Below are positions 21,220 to 32,579 of a DNA stretch of 64,000 nt, piece by piece. The notes beneath the pieces were generated by a model. The model saw only the letters and a list, made by a program, of their open reading frames with translations, ran no database searches and was not told where the DNA came from. The stretch is from assembly GCF_910592395.1 (NCBI RefSeq), contig NC_088313.1:8000501-8064500 (forward strand). The letters run 5' to 3'. Origin of the DNA: Lineus longissimus (lineage: Eukaryota > Nemertea > Pilidiophora > Heteronemertea > Lineidae). The translations under genes and the position numbers were made by a program. How positions within the stretch are numbered: the stretch's first letter is position 1; every line of letters begins with the position of its first letter.

Positions 21220-22335
21220 ATGGAACCTGAAAAATCACAGTTGAAATGTGGATTTGCTGTCATATCCAAGGATATCGAGTGTGGTACTGACGCTTCATAC
21301 CCCAATGACAAGAGTGTGATCCCCTTGAAACAATGTAAGAAGGACGTGCACTCCCATTTGATGCGTTGGATGTCCTCCAGGAAAGCCAGTCAAGTCAAAA
21401 GTGAATGGGAGCTCATAGCACTTCGTGCTGGCGTGTTTGATATGAGTTCTCCAGTTCTGGACACCACAATATGCCCGAACCACCGATACAAGTTGAGTTT
21501 ATCATGGAATCAGCAAAGGAGATGCCAGCACCCACTTCATCAACCCTCTAAAACAAGTCGGAAGCCCAGAAAAGATGGTGGTTCAGTTCATCGAGTGATG
21601 TCTCGGGAAATATACATCAAGTGGGGAGTTTTTGTCCCAGTTGGCTCAGGTAAGGGATCAGTCTCAAAATCACTGAAGTAGAAAAGAAGCAGTAGGCCTG
21701 TAATGATACCCACTCTGACTAAACCTAACTTTGGTGCAAAACCAACTGAGTGATAACGATTTACCACTTCACTTGTGTTCTTCCTAGAAAGTTGATTGGA
21801 GCCTTGGCTTGATGATCAGGAAGTCCCAGTTATGATTCCCTGCCAGTGCCACTGGAGGTGATGCTTCACTGCCGTACAAAATCAGCATGGCCGGTCGCAT
21901 TATCAAAACAAGTCTGTCATCATCATCATGTCCTCACACTATTGTACATCATATTATCATTACCCCCATAATCTGGTGCCTTTTCAGCTCTGTGTAAAGG
22001 ATGTGAGGCTAAACATCGAGTATCTGTGGCAAATGTAGAACCAGAAGTAGAACCAGCACCCATGGCTACAGAGGTGAGTTGAATGAAAAAAAGGGGAAAG
22101 ATTCGGGGCAAGCCAAAGTGAATATCGGTTAATTCTGCCTGCAGCGACTGACTTACATGTAAGAAGGTCACTGATGAGAGAGGAGGGACTAAGCTGAAAA
22201 CTTTGATGCCATTCTGACTCCCATCTCCTACCTTGGCAATGAGGGATTCTAAGCCAAACCTGATTCTCCATCAATATCTTTTTTCAGTCCGCTGTTGCCT
22301 CTTCCTCTGTTCAACCAGCCGACGCCTTAGAATAG
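21220..22335 (+). CDS. Element A gene 1: stand-alone Cys/His module protein (187 aa, three exons)
   Basis: Exons are 21220-21649, 21988-22073 and 22288-22335 (TAG), with GT-AG introns. The phases are consistent, giving 187 residues with no break. The start at MEPEKSQLKCGF was chosen because the matching module in element B begins just before KISLKCGF. Conserved features are LKCGF, C-x2-DAS-x-Y, KQCKKDVHSH, ELIALRAGVFD, TTICPNHRYKLSLSW, RCQHPLH and VPVGSALCKGC. The spaced Cys and His residues suggest two or three zinc sites. The last exon is short and Ser/Ala-rich, then stops. In element B the same module starts a 1,150-residue transposase-like protein. A zinc-binding adaptor or DNA-binding role is inferred. 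It could be a truncated gene or a true separate subunit. Confidence 0.68.
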
Positions 22336-22847
22336 GCTTAGGCAAAGCTAATGCATTAACTTTTGGGTTTAATGGGAAATTGAAATCAATGTAGAGAAAA
22401 AAGTAAAGCTAACATCTTTTTGATATTTTTCAGGTATAAGAAGGGTACTAAGGAGATTTTATTTTTATACTCAATAAGCGTATACAATGTTTCATTTCAA
22501 GGTCACATGACCTTGAACTTGGCCAAATCAAGCAATTTCACCATAAAAATTAAATGTGTGACCATGTGATTTTTTCAATCATTGCAATTTCTGACAAAAC
22601 AAGGCTAAGAAATTGACCAAAATGGTGAATTTGGAGAAATAGGCAGAATTTTCGTTTCAATATTTGTGAATTTTGGGGGGAAAGTGAGTTTTTTGATGTT
22701 TTCTCTCAAAAAGTGAAGAATTCTGACAAAAATTGGATTATATTCAAAATTCACCAATTTGATGCAGATTAACAGCAGAAAATTCATGAATAAGGTGTTT
22801 ACTACTACTATTTACAATATTTAGGCCCTGCCAGTGCCTGAACATGT

Positions 22848-23250
22848 GTTTTGGGTGAAAAAATGCATTTTTCTTCAATAATGCATGATTTTTGCCGAAA
22901 TGCACAGAACTTGATAAATTTGCCAAAATAGCAATACAAACCCACATAGAATTGATCTTTATATGCATATAAGGCAATCTTATGCAACTTTGTTGTATCA
23001 GGATGTGACTGGGTTGTTGTTTTGGGTGAAAAGAAGCATTTTTCAACCAAAAAACACGATTTCTGCCGAAATTTTTGAAACTTCATAAATATGTCCAAAT
23101 AACCAGATTAACCAGGATAGAATTAAACTTTATGTACATATGATACCATTTTTGTCAGATAAGAAGGTGACTCAACCACCATTTTGGGTGAAAAATATGT
23201 GTTTTTCCACCAAAAAGTACAGTTTTTGCCATAATGCATATCACGGCATG
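22848..23250 (+). repeat. Three tandem copies of a 163-170-bp unit
   Basis: Each copy starts with TTTTGGGTGAAAA, then a CATTTTTC..CAA..A block and TTTTTGCCGAAAT or a variant. Copies begin near 22849, 23020 and 23182. They lie in the non-coding middle of element A. Confidence 0.7.
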
Positions 23251-23294
23251 TACTTATGAGACAAACATTCGATGAGCAGTTGGTAACTTTTTAA

Positions 23295-23519
23295 GGGTTG
23301 GCTATAGGCACCGCCATTTTGGCTAGAGCTTGAAATCTTGGGGCAAGTAGAACTCATTCAAAATGAAGTGAATACCAATTTCAAGGCTGGTATGCAGTTC
23401 CCTGGAAAACAAAGAACTGCATACCATCCTTGAAATTTGAATTCACTTCATTTTGGAAGAGTTCTGGTTGCTCCAAGATTGCACATTCTAGCGAAAATGG
23501 TGGTGCCTATAGCCAACCC
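23295..23519. mobile_element. Fold-back MITE with TTAA duplications
   Basis: The element is 225 bp and almost entirely two inverted arms of about 105 bp. The ends are GGGTTGGCTATAGGCACC and its complement. TTAA lies on both sides, at 23291-23294 and 23520-23523. The arms are imperfect. It is nested inside element A but its ends differ from those of element A. The terminal GGG/CCC and TTAA fit a piggyBac- or Kolobok-type non-autonomous element. Confidence 0.85.
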
Positions 23520-23619
23520 TTAATCTAATAAAAGAAGTATCATGGGAAAACCAGAATATACATGTATTTGTTACAGTTTTCTGGGTTACAATTCATCTAC
23601 ATGAATAACATCCAGCAAA

Positions 23620-26600
23620 TTGAAAGAGTTACAAAAGTTTATTATAATATAAACTTTTGTAATTTCCTTGAATTTGCTGAGTGTGAAATATCTAACAGGG
23701 TTGCCAACACTGCGAATTGAAAAATCAGAATATATGACTGCCTTTGAATTAGTGCGATAGACTTCTGGCGCTGCGGCATCTGGCCACATGAAATGTTGGC
23801 AGTCAAGGCTTTCCTTCAGAGGTTTCAGGTAAGTCACTTCAGCATTATTTTGTCAATGCCGCCAGGATACCATCGATCCTCAAAAAGGATAACAACCCAC
23901 TTATCAGTTTCTGTAAAATTGAACGGTTTGATTTGGAATTCTTTTCGACTTTTTTTCTTTTTCTTTGCAGATGCAGTGTTCAGAGATGCAGTGTCTGGCT
24001 CCATTGCCTGAACATCCTGAACTGAGCGGTAAGTGTGCTCTGGTGCTGTGTGTTGGCCTACAGCACGATTATCAGTTGAATTTTCCACCGTCCCTGCTAT
24101 TTCGTATTCAGCCACAATCCGTTTGAGGTTTTTTACCAACCCAGCATTGTCCAGCTGGAGCTTATTTTTTGAAAACCTGAACAGATATTGATGCTCTGGG
24201 ACAATCACATCCTTATGCCTATTCTTGAAAAACGTTATGTGCTGTCTCAACACATTGCGCTGAGCTACCTTTCTCCTATACTTAGTACAAAGAGCATCAA
24301 CATCCTTAGAATTGCAACACATTCCATCCCTTTGTACTTGAGTTTTGAGTTTGGTACGCCTTGCCAACCTAGTATTTTGTCTGGTCTCCAATGCTTTTCT
24401 TAGCGTATTACGGTGAGCCTTATTGGCATGAGACAGAGATGTCAGCTGTTGTCTAACAGTCACTTCAGATTCTTTTCGCTCAAGTTTCCTCACTTTAGGC
24501 AAACATGACATTAGTCTTTCATCCCTTCCTATGGCGGCGACAGTTTTATTTGCACGCATGGAAACATGGCTAGTAATTGTCTGAACACGAGCATGAGGCA
24601 TTCTGGATCTCTGTTGGCTAAACTGACCAAGGTTACTTTCCAATCGGTCGCTGTGTGCATCAAACCCAGAAAGTAACACTGACTGTTTGACAGAGGGTTT
24701 AAATAATGTCCTCCATCAAAATATTCACTAGAAATTTTACGCAAACCTTTGGCTGCAGTCTGGCACCCTGCCATTAGATATGCTACTGATCGTTCGAGAA
24801 TACCGTCACCATACACAGAAACACCAACAGGCTTTTTCCTGAAATCTTTGCCATCACGTCGGAGATGTTCTCCTTCATACAAAAGCGACATTCCAGAGAG
24901 CATAGATCTGGCAAATTCTTCCTCATTGCCAGCTTGATGCAAAAATTCATAAGCTTTACGAATGTATGGGCCGACAGTGATTACGTCAGTCTCCTCAGCT
25001 TTTAACATAGCCATAAATGGCTTAAAAAACATGGCATCAAGTGTTCCTTAAGGTCAAACCGTCGTCCCTTGTGGACAGCTGGTCCTGGTAAAAGTGTAGG
25101 ATACTGTCTGTTAATTCAATAAGCCGACCGGAATTATGCTCATGGCGATAGTGGCGGTTTTTATTGACGAAATCTAGCTTGATGTAAGAATGTCCATGTT
25201 CATCACACCATCCAGGAAATACACCAGACCAGTTAAAATCAGCTGTATTGGACTGATCTGGTGAAAACTGAGTACTGGCAAATTCAACAACTCGAGCACC
25301 TAGTGAATCAAACGTACTTCCAGCCCCTCGCCGTATTCCGTATTTGCCAAAGGTTTTAGCTAAATCAGGGGGCTCAATTGCTCGCATTCCTTCATAGAAC
25401 GACCTTGAAACTTTAGCGCCAGAATGCATCTGGCAAGCACTGTAGAAGAGTTCAGAAAAAACCTCCCTATCACTATCAGTCAGTTCTCCATTCTCAACAA
25501 GTTCTTCAAGATCAGACAAATGCTTCTCCCTCAACAATCGGACTAATTTGGAATTGACATGGTCACCCATGAAGTCCACAACATAGGCTAGAGATGCCTT
25601 TGTTTGTGGTTCCAAGTCTAAAGTTTTTAGCAGATCATTGGACTTCTCAACAACACATTTTATGTGTTCAAGCTGTGTTTCTGCTATGTGATTGGGCAAC
25701 CATGCGACACGGCTCTGCATATTGAATACTTCATTATTCTCACTTCTACCGGCCCACGCTGTCGCAACATGTTCGACCCCTCCACGAGTTGTAGTGTCCT
25801 GTCCCACACGAAGTCCTCTGGAGGAAGTATCTGAGAGCGCCAACGCTAATTGAGCATCTGATAAAATACCTCCTTGTCGAATCATCCTGCCAGCTGTCCT
25901 AGCTGAAACACTATCACTCAAACAGCGGTTATAGAGTCTTTTTGAGCATTCATTCATTACCTCCCCCACTGTATTTTGAGGGACTCCTAACAACTGCAAC
26001 TGCATTGCCAACACTGCAATATGTTCCTTGAATGCCCCCTTCTCTTTTGTGGGAAGAGGGGCAGTCAAACCAGATACAATTTCTTTTAAAGTTGCTGATG
26101 TGTTTTTATCAATGTCAGGCATCTGCTGTAGGCTTGCACAAAGATCCATGACCATGACATCTCCAGAGCCAGTTTTTAGGTTTGAACAGATGGCAAGAAT
26201 ATGTCTACGAATGTCCGAGAGCTTCTGTGTAGCCCTACGTTTTCCTGCTCTAACTGCACGAACACGCTTTTCAGAGTCAACATATCTGTTGGTAGCGGAG
26301 ACAAGCGACGCCGCCATTTGGTTTTCATTGTCAAGCAAACCCTCAACTGTAGCCTTAAGCTCCTTGATCTGATTCTTCAATTGTCCTACTTCTTTTTCTA
26401 ATGCCTTCACCCGTTTACCATCTGCAGAGCTCACAACCTGTTTACATTTATTGTTCAGTTCAATGATTTTGTTCTCCTTTTGTCTTATCTTAAATTTCAA
26501 ATGTTCATGTTTTTCAGCCTGCCTCGAAAGTTCATCTGCTTTGCGACCAACGGAAGACTGAACCTTGAAGAGTTCCCTCTTGGTTGCCGTTAGGCTTCTA

Positions 26601-27567
26601 CGTATAGCAGAAGTTGTCTTAATCTGAGGACTATTAACCTGAACACCAGTCTCTACACTCCGAAGGCCACCACTGTAAGGAGAAGCAGCTCTTGGAGTTT
26701 TTATAAGAGGCGAGATAACTGTAGAGATTGTCCTTGGAGGAGATAGAGCAGGAGAAGAAACAGTTACAGTACCGGGAGGAGCAGCAGAGGGTGCAGCAGG
26801 AGATGCAACTGACTGCATTTGAAACGGCCTTGAAAGGAATTCTTCTAAAAGTTTTTTTTGCTTTTCACCACCTCTGCAACAACGAGCATTATAATTTTTT
26901 TGTAGTGTCAGGAATTTAGTTTCTATTTTTTTCAATTTGGCGTGTAACTGTAGTTCTGATTTTGTTCTAGGGATAAGATTAAGGTGATGAAGTGTGCGGA
27001 AGAGAAGCTTGACTGGTGTCCAATAGAGATATGCTGTAGCAGATTCCTCAAATCCCTCCAGCCCTTTAGCGGTGAAATAAAGTGAGAGAGAGTCTCTGTT
27101 GGACAGCCCAGTTTCTTCCTCCACCTGCAGGAACTGCCAGACTTTATTGTTTATGCTGAAAAGAAAAAAACAAATTCATTTGAAACTAAAATATTGTCAG
27201 TAGTTTTTTTCTCCATTGACATTATCATTGATATAGAAGCAATAATGTGGTGCCATTCTGTCATCAAAATTTTGTTAGCCACATTATTAGAATACCCAAG
27301 GTCAACTGTTGGCTACTCAAGTGAAAGGACCAATACCCAGTTTGATGCATGTTGCAAGCAATTTCTTTAAGTATACTGGTATCTCAAAGTGCTTAAACAG
27401 TAAAGCATGAAAGCTGAGCAAAGTGAGGAAAATTGGATAGCCCTGTATTACCTTTGTGAATCATCTTTAAGATAGTTGAAGTTAAAGTGGGGGTGTTCTG
27501 GGAGCTTTTCCAGCAATACTGAATACCCTGCCCCGAGTGTCACTGACTTTGGCAGCCTGGCGTACAT
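23620..27567 (-). pseudogene. Element A gene 2: large coiled-coil protein, decayed
   Basis: The first clear exon is 27567-27452 (MYARLPKSVTLGAGYSVLL). It joins in phase to 27155-25037 across a GT-AG intron. A further coding exon may lie near 27790-27735. The long frame has a Ser/Pro linker and a coiled coil of about 120 residues (SRQAEKHEHLKFKIRQKENK onward). A conserved block follows (ALSDTSSRGLRVGQDTTTRGG, then VVDFMGDHVNSK). Acidic residues there could belong to an RNase H-like fold, but this is not shown. Downstream frames 25032-24529, 24679-23834 and 23837-23620 continue the protein with frameshifts near 25050, 24660 and 23835. The C-terminal block is DRWYPGG..FMWPDAAAPEV..YFTLSKFKEI. 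The family is not recognised. It is a candidate transposase or accessory protein of element A. Confidence 0.55.
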
Positions 27568-28559
27568 GCTGAAAAATCAAATCAGAAAGGAGTTATTGCA
27601 GATTTACATTCATTCAGGGGTGGATCCAGGTTCACTGAATAGGCTGATAGCGCCTTAGGTGCTTTTCCTTGTACTGAAACATTGATGACCATCAATAACT
27701 CACTATCAATTACTATCAATCAATGGTAGACTTACCTGAGTGTAATCTTTTTTTCAGGCAAGGACAGGGTACTTGTATTTCAGGTCAGTAGGCCTACCGG
27801 TACATTTTGCTGAAACAGAGAGAGCAGAAGTCAGAATAAATAAATTAGCAGGGGATGAGTGAGTGATCTACTAGCATGGATGGAAGGGTTAAATTCAATA
27901 TCATTGCAAGCACCACATTATTGCAATACTTTGTGTACGATTACTTGACTCAAACAACTTTCCTGTTGCCTTCTCATTGACATATTTGTTGAAAAGACAG
28001 TTGAATTAAATTTCAGACATCCTGGTACATAGAGGGTTAATAAAAAATGGCAATAAAGAACTGAATATGACTTCACAATTCAAATCTACTGTCAATAAAA
28101 TAAATCGGAGGGGGTACAAACAATAAATGGGACCAGCTTTTCTTATCTATTTTACGTAGGAACGGCTGCTCGCATCAATTGTTTGCCCTCCCACCGCACC
28201 AAAAAATATCAAACGGCACTTACGCCCTAACTGGGATTGATATTAATAATATTTTTCATCTGGTCTACTTCCATTAATCTACACTTTGTTTTTGTCAAGA
28301 AAATTCCTCATAAATACGTCGATATACGGAAGAACTACGATTTATCAATTTGGGGAAGAACAGCCCAGTGCCAATCTCGCCCGCAGGACGTTAATCGCGT
28401 TACGCCATCACAAAATGTGTTGCGTAGCGACTGTGAATGGCTGGAGACGAGATCGCCACAACACTGCATTCGAGTCATAGCAAAATTACGCGGGGTGTCA
28501 TGGAATTTCCCTCGGCGGCGGCTTATTATTGGGTCTATTTCAATGGAATTTCATATTCG

Positions 28560-28900
28560 TCCTCTCCATTGATTGCTTTGTCATTCTGGGGGGGTTAGCT
28601 GTAAGGATTACTCACCGTTTGGCTGTAATTCATCCTAAAAGAGCGGCTGTTCCGTTGAACTGACGGCGGCCATTCGCCCGTGTTTATTTCCCATCGTTTT
28701 GGCGGCTAACCACGTGATATATGTAAATTTAGTGACGAATAAAGGGGATTCCAAATTTTGATTGGATCAGACGATAAATAACATGGCGCGGGAAGTTTGA
28801 ATATGCATATTTTTCCTGCATAATTAGGTGAAAACATCGATGACGTCAAAACGTAAACACGGCTTGAAATGGCTGACGCGGCGCTGATTTCTGTGGTTTT
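28560..28900. promoter_or_regulatory. Promoter-like CpG-containing stretch in element A
   Basis: The stretch is richer in CG dinucleotides than its surroundings. It holds CACGTGAT near 28713, TGACGTCA near 28839 and a minus-strand ATG followed by a GTGAGT donor near 28616-28633. It could be the promoter and leader exon of element A gene 2, which is read leftwards from here. The call rests on composition and short motifs only. Confidence 0.25.
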
Positions 28901-31344
28901 GGCATGGTTTCAAGTCGCGATTGTGGAATAAAAACGCAAAGACATTCCATCAAAACGATGTATTTATTTAATAAAGGTATGAGGAACAACATGGTATTAA
29001 TAATTAGGGATGTTAGCAAGGTTTATATGGTGAATTTGGCGTATTTGTGTGACTATGATTTCGTTACGGTTCACATGGTCACACGCATGTATGGTGTTAA
29101 TGCATTGGGTTGCCTAAGCCTACTTAGAAAACCCAGCAGACGGGACAGAAGGGCAAATTTGATGGGTAATGTTGTTGCAACAGTATCATAAGGACTGCTG
29201 GTCAAGCACTCTTGAGCTGGGAGAGAGAAATGATAAGAGGGTGGAGACAGATTTTCTGAAATGTTGGTCTTTGAGTCATGACTGGGCAGAATTAGCCCAG
29301 TGAAAGTTGTCAGCTACACATCAAGAATTCTTGATTTAGAATGAAAGGGTACGACTTTATTGGATGTACATTCATCAGGCTTGACCTGAGATTTTCCACG
29401 CCATTGATTGCAATTGCATTGTTTGCATTCTACAATACATCTCTCTTTTTCTAAAAAAATACATGGTGAATTTCCTAAAACTGTTACATGCTGTGTTTTT
29501 GTCTCCCTTGACTAACATAACCTGCAATATGAAGGACATCCAGATTTGATGTTCTAGTATATCTAGCGGATGGTTCATCAGGTAAAATGCGGGGCTTGGT
29601 TAAAAAATGATTTTATAGCGATATCTTGGGATAAATTTGAACTTTGGCTTTCAGTAAACAATTGTAAATGCCAAGATAGATTTTTAATGTCAGTATACTT
29701 AGTAGCGCTAATGTCAGTTTTGAACAACCAAGCCTGCTACTGGAAAGTGGGACTCTCTCCTGATACTATCCTGCACTTGGGCCTGACATGTAGTACCGTA
29801 AATGAGGTGTTACTAGTATTGGTCCCTCCCTAGTAGTGGTTAGTAGTGGTTTGGCTATTGTCTGCAAAATAGCCTTTTTTCTATGTATCATTATATTAGC
29901 TTGTAAATAAATCACCAATTTGTAAAAAAAAAGTGTCCCTGCTTCTTAGGTGGCAGCACTGTCCTCTGCAGACAGGTACAAGTGTAGCATGTGGAAAGTT
30001 GTGATCTCTCCTAAGGGACTGGACAGTACCGTAACTCAGTTCATGAAAAACTTCTCCATTCCAGTACATGTATATGTACAATTTAGCCAATGCTAGAGCA
30101 ACTCCAGGAGAACATTTCACCACCAACCAAGGAACTAAAAACTTCCAATAGCAGTACTCTGACGGTGCAGCCAACTGCAGGGTTGTCCTCATCAAACAGT
30201 AATTACAGTAGGAACTGCACCTTTGGTCAATTGGCTCCTTAGCAATGGAAGGTGTTACTAGTATGTAAGAGCACTTCTGCAAGGTTCTTAGGAACAGGAT
30301 GATCCCTGCATGGGTTGATAAAGATGTATTAGTAGGTCATACCACATGCCCTTCAGGTGCCTTACCCATGGGGGGGTCCAACCCTTACAACATGCTCTGG
30401 CAGCATGACACAGGCTAATGAATGGGTCAACATTAGCATCCTCACCAACAGGGGGGTTTCTTTAGGTTTTCGGACTGTAAGAAGGCTACATGTAGCTTAT
30501 TCAATTACAGTGCCATCAGGTAGGCCAAGGCCGAAATGTTATTTGAAATTCAAATCAGCATTTCAGGACCTATGGGGCCCAATTCCCCAAAGGGCTTTCA
30601 TCAAGGGCAAATTTGTAGTGATGAGCTTGTTCTTTTTTGGGGGGAAAAATGCAAGTGGAGTTATTTACCGGTAGGCCTACTTAAAATAGGTTAGTAGGTC
30701 TAGGCATGGGGGGGGGGGGTGATCATGGTGGTTGACAGTAACTACTAATCCTCATGGCCAGCACCAAGCATAAATTATGTGTTCATTATGCATTTATTTT
30801 ATAATTCATCAAGTGTACACAAGGTGGCAGCACTAGCCAATGAGTGTCATTTTGGTGGAAAATAGCACTTTTTCCTTGGTTTATCCTGGGAAAACAGTAA
30901 AAGCGGCCGGAAATTTTATTTCTGATTTTGAAAGTAGGTATCATTGCCTTTATCATGTGCAAGCCACAGCATTCAAAGACCTGCAGTGTTGGAGATATGA
31001 GCGTCGATAGAGAGATCTTCCTAAGCACTGCCCCTAGGTATGCATAATTACTAGGCCTAGCACGACCAAAGTATGAAGTGTTACTCAATGACCTGTTGCA
31101 GAATGGAAGATCTCATCAAATACTTCCATCATACAAAGGGGGAAAATCCAGCTATTTTTTAGTCTCTGCAGGAGTGCCCAACATTGACCCAAAAATACAC
31201 AACAAATAGGGGGAAAAAAGCTAAAACAAGCCCCCTAACTAGGCCTGCCCCTAACTCGGTTGCTAGTGATTTTTGAGAGTCATCAATTGCTGTGTAATGA
31301 TGTCTTAGTGGAAGGATCTTGCATACCTAATCTCGTTAAAAACG
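28901..31344. other. Gene-free right part of element A
   Basis: No supported reading frame. A G-run lies near 30709-30721. It may hold 5' untranslated exons or relics of another gene. Confidence 0.4.
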
Positions 31345-31394
31345 GTTGACCCCCACCTTGCCACCCTCTGCATGGTGGTATCATGGACTGACAC
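31345..31394 (-). repeat. Element A right terminal inverted repeat
   Basis: The reverse complement begins GTGTCAGTCCATGATACCAC and ends GGTGGGGGTCAAC. It abuts TTAA 31395-31398. Confidence 0.88.
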
Positions 31395-31691
31395 TTAATC
31401 GCATTTCGATATCAGTACTTACTTTGCAACGTGCACTGCCCTAGTATCAGCAACTCTAAACTTTAGTCCTCTGCACCTTAACCAAAACTGCAGTTCCATG
31501 TTCTTGTATTCGTCTGGTGCTTTCGTGAACTTTGCACCAGGTATGTCGTCTTCGGTGAGCTGAAATTGAAGAAGTACAAAATTGGTAATTGGAAGAGAAA
31601 ATTTGTCGCAACTCTAAACCTTTCCTCTTGCCCCACTTTTTGATTGAGGAGGTTGACTGAAGTTTAGAATTTGGCGAGTTGCTACATTGCA

Positions 31692-32570
31692 TCACAGTAA
31701 GATCGAACTGATTCGAAATAAACTAAATAATAAGCGAGCCGTCCCATCCTTTTTGAAGACAATTACAGGCGCACTGGCCCAAGGACTAGAGGACTCCTCT
31801 AAGATTCCACGCTGAAGACCATCCTTCACAGCAGTTGCAATCTCCTGCTCCTTTCGCCATCCATGACGCCGTAAAGGTACTCTGACAGGCTTGGCATCCC
31901 CTGTGTCTATACTATGTCCAATCACAGCTGTCTTACCAATATCAGTTGGGGAAGTCGAGAAAGTGTCACCGTATTTGCTGAGAACTGCTGCCAATTGCTT
32001 CTTTTTCTCCACAGTCAAATTTGCCGCTGATTTTGCATAAAGATCCTCTAAATGATCAGGGACCCTATCCTCCATCTCGACCAAGGAGACAGAACTCAAG
32101 GAGGGTGGAGGTGAAGATGGCGAAGAGGCTACAGAATGTGGCAGAATATCATGCCGGCAAGTGGCGAGTGGATACTCCTTTCTATTAAAGGCAAAAACAG
32201 AAGAACTCATCTTCAGATCACACCCAAAGCGTGGCCAGAAATCCAGGCCCCAGAGGCCATCCATCTGATCCATTTTCGACACAAACATTTTGAAGGTGAA
32301 TTGGGTATCATGAACCCTAACTGGCATGTGAACTTCCCCTAAGATGTGAAGTGACGCTTCTCCATCAGCCATGTGAACCTGCATGCCAGTCTTCTGAAGA
32401 GGTGGACGAAATTTCTGAGGAATCTTGTAGTACACCTTTGACGACAGAAATGTACTAGCAGAACCAGAGTCCAACAAGAAAGATGTCGGCAAACCATTGA
32501 GATCGGTTGTGAGATAAGCTTGTATCGGAGGGTGAGTAATATTAGCAACAGGGTCATGACCAGCCCTCAC
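31692..32570 (-). pseudogene. Gypsy protease and truncated start of reverse transcriptase
   Basis: An open frame of 292 codons. The aspartic protease active site is FLLDSGSASTFLS, with the second conserved block GLDFWPRFGCDL. A linker follows, then the RT N-terminus: IDTGDAKPVRVPLRRHGW and LQRGILEESSSPWASAPVIV. The homology stops just after VFKKDGT, before the RT catalytic core. The ORF ends in unrelated sequence. The protein would process gag-pol, but the polymerase is lost. Confidence 0.82.
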
Positions 32571-32579
32571 CTTGAAGGC

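Larger units (their letters stand above)
20403..31394. mobile_element. Element A: 11-kb TTAA transposon with terminal inverted repeats
   Basis: The ends begin GTGTCAGTCCATGATACCAC on both sides; 27 terminal bases match exactly, then align again after a short gap to GGGGGTCAAC. TTAA duplications lie at 20399-20402 and 31395-31398. Total length is 10,992 bp. The interior holds an intact 187-residue Cys/His gene (21220-22335, plus) and a decayed large coiled-coil gene (27567-23620, minus). It also holds a CpG-containing promoter-like stretch near 28.6-28.9 kb and an internal TTAA MITE. TIR sequence and TTAA match element B (39531-49970). TTAA is used by piggyBac, Kolobok and Sola3. The termini are not piggyBac-like. 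The superfamily is not established. Confidence 0.85.

Noticed and set aside
28237-28572. Possible THAP-like start (CCVATVNGWRRD) in element A
   Set aside because: Only one Cys pair and no AVPTAF-like or C-x2-H block follow; not enough to call a THAP domain.
31394-31692. Idea that element A interrupted the gypsy element
   Set aside because: The gypsy homology stops about 300 bp before the TTAA, and no RT continuation exists on the other side of element A.
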